A DNA stretch of 5,570 bases from Cytophagales bacterium (GTDB lineage Bacteria > Bacteroidota > Bacteroidia > Cytophagales > UBA9547), in contig JAAFJZ010000191.1 of the NCBI GenBank assembly GCA_013298205.1, positions 1 through 5,570 of the forward strand. Direction: 5' to 3'. The position numbers and the translations under genes are program-made. The notes under the pieces are model-generated. The model was given only the letters and a program-made list of their open reading frames with translations. It did not search any database and was not told where the DNA came from. Shown piece after piece: positions 1 to 5,570 of this stretch (its first letter is position 1; every line of letters begins with the position of its first letter).

Positions 1-1
1 G

Positions 2-37
2 AAATTGGTACAATATATAGACCCAACTGGAGTGTAA
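2..37 (+). CDS. possible C-terminal end of an upstream gene (partial)
   Basis: In frame 2 the window opens with eleven codons reading KLVQYIDPTGV and then a TAA stop at 35-37, two bases before the tonB ATG. A tightly packed upstream gene would look like this. Bacteroidota tonB genes often follow exbB/exbD, but eleven residues are too few to identify a family and I do not assign one. The competing reading is that this is chance: frame 1 is also open to the left edge and continues into tonB. Frame 3 has a stop at 18-20. Confidence 0.27.
   Translation, partial: KLVQYIDPTGV
29..32 (+). promoter_or_regulatory. Shine-Dalgarno-like GGAG before tonB
   Basis: GGAG lies seven bases upstream of the ATG at 40. 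It supports that ATG over any start further upstream in the same open frame. Such motifs are uncommon in Bacteroidota, and the other genes here have A/T-rich leaders, so the match could be accidental. Confidence 0.4.
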
Positions 38-39
38 TT

Positions 40-837
40 ATGGAAAATAGCAAAATTCATATGGACGATATCGTATTCGATAGTCGCAATAAAATGTACG
101 GAGCTTATGATTTGCGTGTCGTTTACCCTGACCACGTAAAAAATGCTTTGATTATAGCTTGTCTCATATTCTCTTTGGGTATTGGAGGTCCCTTAATTTA
201 TGATACGTTCAAAACTAAGGAAGTAATAGAAAAGCCTAAAATGATTGACATCACCAAGCTCGAAGCTCCACCGATAGACCCAAATTCTCCACCCCCTCCA
301 CCTCCGCCACCTCCGCCACCTCCGCCAGTAATACCGCCTTCTATTAAGTATTTGCCTCCTGTGGTCGCACCTGATGAAGAGGTAGTAGAAGATCCACCGA
401 AAATTGAAGATATTAGAGAAAATGTAATTTCTAATGTGAATCAAGAAGGTGAAGGAGACCCAAATGAACAACCGATTGTAGTAGAGCCTGCACCTGTAGT
501 AGCTCCAGAGCCTGAAGAAGTTTTGATGTTTGCAGAGCAAATGCCTGAGTTTCCAGGTGGTGCGCTTGAGATGAATAAATTTATAGGTAAAAATATAAAA
601 TATCCACAACAAGCAGCTCGTATGGGTGTGCAAGGTAGGGTTTACATCACTTTTGCCGTAGGTTCAGATGGCTCTATTGTTGATATTCAAGTAGCAAGAG
701 GTTTGAGCGAAGAATGCGATGCTGAAGCTGTAAGAGTGGTGAAAATGATGCCTAGATGGAATCCAGGTAAACAAAACGGAAAACCTGTAAAAGTAAAATT
801 CTCGATTCCAATTAGTTATAAATTGGCTACTGAATAA
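40..837 (+). CDS. tonB: TonB family energy transducer
   Basis: This 265-residue protein is a TonB-type energy transducer. The family couples the ExbB/ExbD proton-motive-force motor in the inner membrane to TonB-dependent receptors in the outer membrane. Visible in order: a cytoplasmic head (1-34) with HMDDIVF at 7-13 and a NKMYGAYDLR motif at 17-26, typical of Bacteroidota TonB; one membrane segment at about 35-54; a proline-rich periplasmic linker with thirteen consecutive prolines at 84-96 and further Pro/Glu/Val-rich sequence to about 160; and the C-terminal TonB domain at about 168-263. That domain has EFPGG (170-174), the YP pair (188-189), GVQGRVYITF (196-205) and PRWNPGKQNGKPV (238-250). 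The ATG at 40 is chosen because it gives the expected family N-terminus and follows a GGAG, although the frame stays open to the window edge. ExbB and ExbD are not in the window. The receptor it serves is unknown. Confidence 0.94.
   Translation: MENSKIHMDDIVFDSRNKMYGAYDLRVVYPDHVKNALIIACLIFSLGIGGPLIYDTFKTKEVIEKPKMIDITKLEAPPIDPNSPPPPPPPPPPPPPVIPPSIKYLPPVVAPDEEVVEDPPKIEDIRENVISNVNQEGEGDPNEQPIVVEPAPVVAPEPEEVLMFAEQMPEFPGGALEMNKFIGKNIKYPQQAARMGVQGRVYITFAVGSDGSIVDIQVARGLSEECDAEAVRVVKMMPRWNPGKQNGKPVKVKFSIPISYKLATE
289..327 (+). repeat. proline-codon tract with three tandem 9-bp repeats
   Basis: Thirteen consecutive proline codons lie in the tonB linker. Positions 298-324 are three perfect copies of ccacctccg, followed by a further cca. 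The unit is a multiple of three, so gain or loss of a copy would keep the reading frame and only change linker length by three prolines. The encoded tract is expected to be a stiff polyproline helix in the periplasm. Confidence 0.85.
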
Positions 838-842
838 ATCTT

Positions 843-1019
843 TTGAAGTATTTTAGATTCTTCATGGCTATTACTTACATGATTATTGGTTTGTATTTCC
901 TGTATTTGGGTTTGCAAACCAATAATTATTTAGGAGAAAAATACGAAAGCTTACTTGCTATCGCTTTTTTCGCTTATGGTGCGTTTAGACTTTACCGCAC
1001 CCAAAAAGAATATGCTTAA
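843..1019 (+). CDS. small probable membrane protein, unknown function
   Basis: A short open frame of 58 residues if it starts at the TTG at 843, or 51 residues if it starts at the ATG at 864. I do not recognise a named family. The long form begins with K2, Y3, F4, R5, a basic aromatic N-terminus, then a hydrophobic segment (about residues 6-23), a short polar loop with NNYLGEKYES, a second hydrophobic stretch (LLAIAFFAYGAF), and a basic tail FRLYRTQKEYA. This fits a two-pass inner-membrane hairpin. The TTG start leaves only five bases after the tonB stop and gives the better N-terminus, so I prefer it; the ATG would leave 26 bases. The ORF is flanked by co-oriented genes of an envelope cluster. 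It is too short to exclude chance, and its middle contains a strong inverted repeat, so part of its sequence may be shaped by an RNA or DNA structure instead. Confidence 0.58.
   Translation: MKYFRFFMAITYMIIGLYFLYLGLQTNNYLGEKYESLLAIAFFAYGAFRLYRTQKEYA
882..926 (+). repeat. 12-bp perfect inverted repeat, 21-base loop
   Basis: The arm attattggtttg at 882-893 is exactly complementary in reverse to caaaccaataat at 915-926. The loop (894-914) ends in a second copy of ggtttg (909-914), so 909-920 is itself a perfect 12-bp palindrome. The right arm can therefore pair with either of two partners. It lies inside the small ORF, about 120 bases before the lipoprotein gene. No T-run follows it, so it is not a standard intrinsic terminator. 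Function is unknown: an RNA processing or attenuation element, a protein-binding site, or coincidence. Confidence 0.7.
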
Positions 1020-1043
1020 TTTTTAATTATTCGTTCCTAGACT

Positions 1044-1991
1044 TTGAAACCAAAAATGTATTTCATTCTTAAAATTACATTATTTTTCATTTCACTTATT
1101 TTTTTATCTTGTTCTAAAAACGATTCTCCAAAAGACAATGCCACGTCTGGGGAAATCACAATCAGTATAGACGAATCGTATAAACCTATCTTTGAACAAA
1201 TGCAAGATATGTTTCATTACAACTATAAATATGCTAAAATTAACATCAACTATCTGCCTGAGCAAGAAGCGGTTAATTTGCTTTTACAAGATAGCTCAAG
1301 GCTCACGGTTGTAAACAGACGACTCTCAAAAGAGGAGGAACAAGTATTTGTACAAGCAAAAATAATACCAAGATATACTAAAATAGCTACCGATGCCGTT
1401 GGTATCATAGTAAATAACAAAAGAACAGATACTTTATTTACCTTAACACAAATTTCTCAAATGATAAAAGGAGATTTGAACGATTGGAAACAGTTAAATG
1501 CTAAGCTTACAAGTTCACCTATCGTATTGGTTTTTGATAAAAGTGGTTCAAGCAATTTTAGGTTTGTAGTAGATACTTTGGGAATAAAGCAATCTGAAAT
1601 CAAGAGCAAAATTTTTGCCGCAGGTAGCAACGCAGAAGTAATAGAATATGTAAACAAGAACCCCGATGCTATTGGTTTTGTAGGTGTAGCTTGGATTAGT
1701 GATTTAGATTCTCCCCAAACCCAGCAATTTCACGACAAAATTAGGGTTGCGTCTGTAGCGAAAGACACTAATTCAGAATCTTTTACCAAACCTTACCAAG
1801 CATTTATAGCCTTAAAAGAGTACCCACTTTGCAGAGATATTTATGTGATAAGTCGTGAGGCACGCATGGGCTTAGGCACAGGATTTTGCTCTTTTGTGGC
1901 TGGAGATAAGGGGCAAAGAATTATTCTTAAAGCAGGATTAGTACCTGCAATGATGCCCATGAGAATAGTAAAATTAAAAGAAACCAAATAA
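1044..1991 (+). CDS. PstS-like substrate-binding lipoprotein
   Basis: This 315-residue protein belongs to the PstS / type 2 periplasmic binding protein superfamily, which binds phosphate or related oxyanions outside the inner membrane. The N-terminus MKPKMYFILK, a hydrophobic core and FLSC with Cys23 look like a lipoprotein signal (a relaxed lipobox, as is common in Bacteroidota). The two-lobed binding fold is suggested by EITISIDESYKPIFEQM (37-53), ATDAVGIIVNN (115-125), KGDLNDWKQL (142-151), the anion-binding-type loop KSGSSNFRF (166-174) and DAIGFVGVAWISD (208-220). The last part, PLCRDIYVIS (261-270) to GDKGQRIILKAGLVP (287-301), matches the PstS end. The start is TTG at 1044. The ATG at 1056 is possible but would remove two of the three lysines ahead of the hydrophobic core. 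It ends 13 bases before the TPR gene. No pstC, pstA or pstB is present, so transport of phosphate is not shown and the ligand is inferred only. Confidence 0.86.
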   Translation: MKPKMYFILKITLFFISLIFLSCSKNDSPKDNATSGEITISIDESYKPIFEQMQDMFHYNYKYAKININYLPEQEAVNLLLQDSSRLTVVNRRLSKEEEQVFVQAKIIPRYTKIATDAVGIIVNNKRTDTLFTLTQISQMIKGDLNDWKQLNAKLTSSPIVLVFDKSGSSNFRFVVDTLGIKQSEIKSKIFAAGSNAEVIEYVNKNPDAIGFVGVAWISDLDSPQTQQFHDKIRVASVAKDTNSESFTKPYQAFIALKEYPLCRDIYVISREARMGLGTGFCSFVAGDKGQRIILKAGLVPAMMPMRIVKLKETK

Positions 1992-2004
1992 AACTTAAAA
2001 TAAG

Positions 2005-3612
2005 ATGTTGAACTCACAAAAAACATTTCTTTCGCTTGCAATCGCTTTTGGGCTTCAATTGCCAATTTTTGCTCAAACCATGCAAGATGGAATCATATTG
2101 TTGGACAATGAAAAATACAATCAAGCAAAATCTTTTTTTCAAAGTTTGATTAAAACCAAACCTAGTGCAGAAGCTTATTACAATTTGGGAGATATTTATG
2201 CTACTATAGATAACTTAGATTCCGCTTCTATTAATTTCAAATCTGGATTAGCTTTAGATTCTAAATTTCCACTCAATACAGTAGGTTTGGGGAAAGTAGC
2301 TTTACTGAAAAACGATTCATTGGAAGCGAAAAAGCTGTTTTCAAGTGCATTAGAAGCAGCAAAAGGCAAAAAACCTGATGTTTATTATGCCATTGGCAAA
2401 GCCTACATGGAACCAGAAGTAAATAAAAATGCAAAAAAAGCCATTGAAGTTTATACCAAAGCTATAGAACTTAACAAAACGAGTGCAGAATATTTGATAG
2501 CTCGAGGAGATGCTTATTTTTCCCTTTTAGATGGCTCAAAATCAGCTACCGATTACGACAATGCCATTCGTTTAGACCCCAAAAGTGCAAAAGCAAAAAT
2601 CAGATTAGGGTATGTATATGTGCGCTCAAAAGCTTACCAAGAAGCTTTAAAATTATATAATGAAGCCATCACGATAAATCCAGCTTATTTCCCTGCTTAT
2701 AGAGAGCGTGGTGAATTGCTTTTGAAAGCTGGGCAGTATGAAAAAGGAAGAGAAGATTACAAAAAATACTTAGATGGTTCTGAAAGAAATCCTACAAATT
2801 TGTATCGTTATGCTCGCTTCCTGTTTTTTAGTAAAAAATATGAAGAATGTGCTGAGCAGTTAAACCAAATTATTCAAACTCAGTCAAAAAATGCGATTGC
2901 TTACCGTTTGCTAGGATACTCTTTAGTTGAAACTAAGAAATTTACGGAAGGAAATGAAAAACTAAGTACATTCTTTACTTTATCTGATTCGAGCCGTCAT
3001 TTAACGAGCGATTATGAATACTTTGGAAAATCGTATTTGGGTTTACTTAATGACTCTTTGGGCGTGAAATATGTAAAATTAGCGCTCAAAAAAGATTCTA
3101 CAAATAAAGATTTGCGCAATTTTATGGCTACTTATTACTACGACAAAAAGAATTTTGTAGAATCTGCTATGCAATACGAAGCACTTGCTATTTTGAAAGC
3201 CAGCACAGCGAGTGCAAACGACTATTTAACCATTGGTAGAGCTTATTATTTTGGGAAAGATTATGTAAAAGCTGATACCAATTTTTCAAAAGTAATTCAG
3301 CTCGCACCCAATAGTCCTTATGGTTATTTGTTTAAAGCAAGATGCCAAGCATTATTTGACAAAGATTCTAAACTTGGTTTAAGTTTGCCACATTATGAAA
3401 AATTTATTTCTACTACCGAAGCTGATCCTAAGATAGCTGAAAAATCTAAAAAAGATTTGGCAACTGCGTACTTAAATATCGCATTTTACTACTGGCAAAT
3501 CAAAAATGATAAACCCAAAGCCAAAGAATTATACAACAAAGTTTTGGTAAATGATGCTGAGAATAAATTAGCCAAAGATGCCCTCAAAGACATAGATACT
3601 GTAAAAAAATAA
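2005..3612 (+). CDS. periplasmic tetratricopeptide-repeat protein
   Basis: A 535-residue protein made almost wholly of tetratricopeptide repeats, helical-pair units that serve as protein-binding scaffolds. A Sec signal peptide is visible: K6, a hydrophobic core at 8-22, and a likely cleavage after A23 (PIFA/QT), which places the protein in the periplasm. I count about eleven to thirteen repeat-like units. The clearest are at about 55-86 (AYYNLGDIYA), 124-158 (VYYAIGKAYM), 161-192 (YLIARGDAYFSL), 195-226 (AKIRLGYVYVRSKAYQEALK), 264-293, 297-328, 405-437 (YLTIGRAYYFGKDYVKA) and 484-518. Each carries the small/aromatic spacing of a TPR and many end in a proline or asparagine turn. No catalytic domain is seen. 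It starts at an ATG behind an A-rich leader, directly after the PstS-like gene, so the two products may work together. The partner and precise role are unknown. Confidence 0.9.
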   Translation: MLNSQKTFLSLAIAFGLQLPIFAQTMQDGIILLDNEKYNQAKSFFQSLIKTKPSAEAYYNLGDIYATIDNLDSASINFKSGLALDSKFPLNTVGLGKVALLKNDSLEAKKLFSSALEAAKGKKPDVYYAIGKAYMEPEVNKNAKKAIEVYTKAIELNKTSAEYLIARGDAYFSLLDGSKSATDYDNAIRLDPKSAKAKIRLGYVYVRSKAYQEALKLYNEAITINPAYFPAYRERGELLLKAGQYEKGREDYKKYLDGSERNPTNLYRYARFLFFSKKYEECAEQLNQIIQTQSKNAIAYRLLGYSLVETKKFTEGNEKLSTFFTLSDSSRHLTSDYEYFGKSYLGLLNDSLGVKYVKLALKKDSTNKDLRNFMATYYYDKKNFVESAMQYEALAILKASTASANDYLTIGRAYYFGKDYVKADTNFSKVIQLAPNSPYGYLFKARCQALFDKDSKLGLSLPHYEKFISTTEADPKIAEKSKKDLATAYLNIAFYYWQIKNDKPKAKELYNKVLVNDAENKLAKDALKDIDTVKK

Positions 3613-3630
3613 ACACCCTCAAATTTAATT

Positions 3631-4212
3631 ATGCTTGGTTTAAAACTTCCTACCGACCCAAGATGGGTGAATTTGGTTGAAAGAAGTATAGAGGAAATAC
3701 TTACTGATCATGCGTATTGTGAGCAAAAAGCCACTTCTACCGCTATTTCTCTTATTATCAATTTTTCTGATAGAGAAAAACTTGTAGAAGTGCTTACTCC
3801 AGCTGTTTCAGAAGAATGGGGCCATTTTCAACGCGTAATTAAAGAACTTAAAAAGCGAAATCTTAAATTGGGTCGCCCAAGAAAAGATGAATATGTAAAC
3901 GAACTTTTTAAATTGGAGCGCAAGGGTGGGAATATCGAAATCCAGTTGATGGATAGATTGCTCATTAATGCACTCGTTGAAGCCAGAAGTTGTGAGCGTT
4001 TTCGTTTGCTCTCACTTGAAATCAACGATTTAGATCTAAGGAAATTCTACCATGAACTTATGATTTCCGAAGCTGGGCATTACAGGAACTATATAGGTTT
4101 GGCTAAAGAATATATGGATGCAAATATTGTAGATGCCAGATGGCAAGAAATTCTCAATATCGAAATAGATATATTAGCTAAAATTGAGTTGAGAGGAGAT
4201 AAAGTGCATTAA
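3631..4212 (+). CDS. miaE: tRNA-(ms2io6A37) hydroxylase MiaE
   Basis: This 193-residue protein matches MiaE, the non-haem diiron monooxygenase that hydroxylates the isopentenyl side chain of ms2i6A at position 37, next to the anticodon, to give ms2io6A. It acts in the cytoplasm with O2, on tRNAs already modified by MiaA and MiaB. The ferritin-like four-helix iron site is complete: E31 (in HAYCEQKA), E62 and H65 (EEWGHF), E117 (ALVEARSCERF) and E147 and H150 (SEAGHYRNY). LPTDPRW (6-12) and LGRPRKDEYVN (80-90) also fit the family. Length is close to that of the bacterial enzymes. It begins at an ATG 18 bases after the TPR gene, probably on the same transcript, and is the last plus-strand gene before a convergent hairpin. 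No link in function to the envelope genes upstream is evident. Confidence 0.94.
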   Translation: MLGLKLPTDPRWVNLVERSIEEILTDHAYCEQKATSTAISLIINFSDREKLVEVLTPAVSEEWGHFQRVIKELKKRNLKLGRPRKDEYVNELFKLERKGGNIEIQLMDRLLINALVEARSCERFRLLSLEINDLDLRKFYHELMISEAGHYRNYIGLAKEYMDANIVDARWQEILNIEIDILAKIELRGDKVH

Positions 4213-4231
4213 AAAACAATTTTTTAATGCA
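4205..4231. terminator. probable bidirectional terminator hairpin
   Basis: A perfect 12-bp inverted repeat (4205-4216 with 4220-4231, loop caa) covers the miaE stop codon and ends four bases before the stop of the opposing gene. The base of the stem has two G-C pairs next to a TA pair, and the upper part is six A-T pairs. The position between two convergent genes, and a sequence that reads the same on both strands, suggest that it stops transcription both ways. The stem is weak in G+C and the following T-runs are short, so it is an imperfect intrinsic terminator. It may act mainly as an RNA 3'-end stabiliser. Confidence 0.58.
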
Positions 4232-4235
4232 TAAT

Positions 4236-4529
4236 TTAATCTTCTGGTTTTATTTCTATTTCAACGTCTTTAACAAAACATTTGTACAAATATTCAGAAA
4301 GATTATCTAAATTAAAAAATTGTTTTGAACGAAAAGTAACTTTTGAGTTTGGTAAATCTATTTTCTTGAGTACATTAATTATTTCTTGAATAGCATCTTG
4401 AATATCATTTTTAATAGAAGTAATGTATTTTTCCTTTTTTTCTTGATTAGGTGCGATTTGTTTCTCTATCACAATCGCTACCCAGCCAATAAATCTGTGA
4501 TGTTTTACTTCTATATCATATTCTTTCAT
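4236..4529 (-). CDS. hypothetical protein downstream of infB
   Basis: A 97-residue protein that I do not recognise. It starts at an ATG (4527-4529), 12 bases after the infB stop on the same strand, so it is probably cotranscribed with infB. It has no signal peptide or membrane segment and should be cytoplasmic. The residue pattern suggests a small alpha/beta fold: strands at about 2-9 (EYDIEVKH) and 12-22 (RFIGWVAIVIE), a long charged amphipathic helix at about 30-57 (many K, E, I), a possible short strand at 62-67, a helix at 74-84 and a final strand VEIEIK (89-94). Charged residues are abundant and it has one cysteine, C84. The coding case rests on a clean frame, the operon-like spacing, plausible secondary structure and a hairpin straight after its stop. 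Infer no function from the neighbour alone. Confidence 0.72.
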   Translation of the reverse strand: MKEYDIEVKHHRFIGWVAIVIEKQIAPNQEKKEKYITSIKNDIQDAIQEIINVLKKIDLPNSKVTFRSKQFFNLDNLSEYLYKCFVKDVEIEIKPED

Positions 4530-4541
4530 TATATTTAGAAG

Positions 4542-5570
4542 CTATTGCAATTTTCTTTTCACTTCTTTTTCTTCAAAAGATTCAATTATGTCACCAATTT
4601 GAATATCATTGAAATTTTTTATACTTAAACCACACTCAAAACCTTGTCTAACTTCAGAAACATCATCTTTAAAACGTTTTAATGCATCAATATTGCCTGT
4701 GTGCATTACAATTCCATCTCTAACTAACCTAATATAATTTGATCTTTTTACAAATCCTTCTGAAACCGAACAACCTGCTACTGTACCTATTTTAGTAATT
4801 TTAAATACTTCACGCACCTCAATAGTACCTGTAATTTCTTCTACTTTTTTAGGTTCTAGCAAACCTTCCATAGCATCTTTAATTTCATCTATTGCTGCGT
4901 AAATTACTGAGTATTGTCTGATTTCAATTTCTTCTTGTTCAGCAAGTTTACGAGCGGATGTACTTGGTCTTACTTGGAAAGCTACAATGATGGCATCAGA
5001 TGCAGACGCTAGCAATACATCTGATTCTGAAATTCCACCCACCGCTTTGTGAATAATATTTACACGAACTTCTTCAGTTGATAATTTCAACAACGAATCT
5101 GAAAGAGCCTCAACAGAACCATCCACATCTCCTTTTACAATAATATTTAATTCTTTGAAGTTACCAATTGCAAGTCTTCTACCAATTTCATCAAGTGTAA
5201 TGTGTTTTTTAGTTCGAATATTTTGTTCTCTAAGAATTTGACTTCTTTTAGTAGCAATATCTCTGGCTTCTCTTTCTGTATCTAGTACATTAAATTTATC
5301 TCCTGCTTGAGGAGCGCCATTTAAACCTAATATTTGCACCGGCATAGAAGGCCCAGCTACCTTTAATCTTTGACCTAAGTGATTGGTCATGGCTTTTACT
5401 CTTCCAAAATAAGAACCTGCAAGTAAAATATCTCCTACTTTTAAAGAACCCGTTTGAATAAGCATAGAAGAAACAAAACCTCTTCCTTTATCTAAAGATG
5501 CTTCAATTACAGTTCCTTTAGCGTTTTTGTTAGGATTGGCTTTTAACTCTAATATTTCAGACTCTAGCAA
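4542..5570 (-). CDS. infB: translation initiation factor IF-2, C-terminal part
   Basis: These 342 residues are the C-terminal part of IF-2, the GTPase that brings fMet-tRNA to the 30S subunit and promotes subunit joining. The gene runs off the right edge. The first codon visible (TTG on the minus strand) is an internal leucine, not a start, and the GTP-binding domain lies outside the window. Seen in window numbering: the domain II beta-barrel (about 15-105; KGTVIEASLDKGRG at 18-31, GDILLAG at 46-52), domain III (about 125-235; LNIIVKGDVDGSVEAL at 141-156, FQVRPS at 198-203), and the fMet-tRNA-binding domain IV (about 247-335; EVREVFKI, GTVAGCSVSEGFVKR, RFKDDVSEVRQGFECGLSIKNFNDI). Both conserved cysteines of domain IV are present (C267, C313). 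The stop is TAG, 12 bases before the next gene. Sequence and length of the visible part look normal and functional. Confidence 0.97.
   Translation of the reverse strand: MLESEILELKANPNKNAKGTVIEASLDKGRGFVSSMLIQTGSLKVGDILLAGSYFGRVKAMTNHLGQRLKVAGPSMPVQILGLNGAPQAGDKFNVLDTEREARDIATKRSQILREQNIRTKKHITLDEIGRRLAIGNFKELNIIVKGDVDGSVEALSDSLLKLSTEEVRVNIIHKAVGGISESDVLLASASDAIIVAFQVRPSTSARKLAEQEEIEIRQYSVIYAAIDEIKDAMEGLLEPKKVEEITGTIEVREVFKITKIGTVAGCSVSEGFVKRSNYIRLVRDGIVMHTGNIDALKRFKDDVSEVRQGFECGLSIKNFNDIQIGDIIESFEEKEVKRKLQ

Noticed and set aside
193..633. 146-codon open frame on the minus strand inside tonB
   Set aside because: It is antisense to a clearly recognised tonB. Its translation is rich in W, R and Y from the reversed proline codons and resembles no protein.
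838..1043. Search for a Bacteroidota-type promoter (TTTG with TAnnTTTG spacing) before the lipoprotein gene
   Set aside because: Several TTTG strings occur but none with a correctly spaced TAnnTTTG element, so no promoter is claimed.
1457..1657. 66-codon minus-strand open frame within the PstS-like gene
   Set aside because: It is fully antisense to a well supported gene and shows no domain or operon context.
1841..2065. 74-codon minus-strand open frame across the lipoprotein/TPR junction
   Set aside because: It overlaps the ends of two real genes on the other strand and covers the TPR signal peptide. Its composition fits an antisense shadow.
2005..3612. TPR gene considered as a gliding, secretion-system or BAM-complex component
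   Set aside because: Only generic repeats and a signal peptide are visible. No diagnostic domain such as an OmpA-like or peptidase end supports a specific complex.
3828..4025. 65-codon minus-strand open frame within miaE
   Set aside because: It is antisense to codons for conserved MiaE iron ligands, which explain the sequence.
5568..5570. Possible TTG start of a short IF-2 isoform at the right edge
   Set aside because: Similarity to IF-2 continues through this leucine and the frame stays open to the edge, so it is an internal codon cut by the window, not a start.

Overview
The window looks like chromosomal DNA from a Bacteroidota bacterium, probably of the Cytophagales or a related order. 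It is AT-rich. Its TonB has the Bacteroidota layout: a short cytoplasmic head with an HMDDIVF-type motif, a poly-proline linker, and a C-terminal domain with an EFPGG motif. Most genes have A/T-rich leaders instead of Shine-Dalgarno sequences. The genus is not resolved.

Left part (1-3612, plus strand): a possible last few codons of an upstream gene, then tonB (energy transducer), a very short probable membrane protein of 51 or 58 residues, a PstS-family substrate-binding lipoprotein, and a periplasmic TPR-repeat protein. The spacings are short (5 to 26 bases), all genes point the same way, and none is separated from the next by a recognisable promoter or terminator. This reads as one envelope-directed transcription unit. 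TonB, the lipoprotein and the TPR protein would all act at the inner membrane or in the periplasm. No Pst permease genes are in view, so the binding protein need not be part of a classical phosphate ABC importer.

Middle part (3631-4212, plus strand): miaE, the diiron tRNA hydroxylase acting on ms2i6A37, follows the TPR gene after 18 bases and may be the last gene of the same transcript. A 12-bp perfect inverted repeat with a 3-base loop covers its stop codon and sits between it and the opposing genes, which suggests a bidirectional terminator.

Right part (4236-5570, minus strand): the C-terminal 342 residues of translation initiation factor IF-2 (infB, running off the right edge), followed after 12 bases by a 97-residue protein of unknown function. 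The two are probably cotranscribed towards the miaE end.

Nearly all of the sequence is genic and there is no gene-free stretch longer than about 300 bases. I see no mobile element, CRISPR array, tRNA or rRNA. Nothing amounts to a clearly new system. The points most worth checking are the TonB/PstS-like/TPR cluster, the small membrane protein with a strong inverted repeat inside it, and the unknown gene behind infB.
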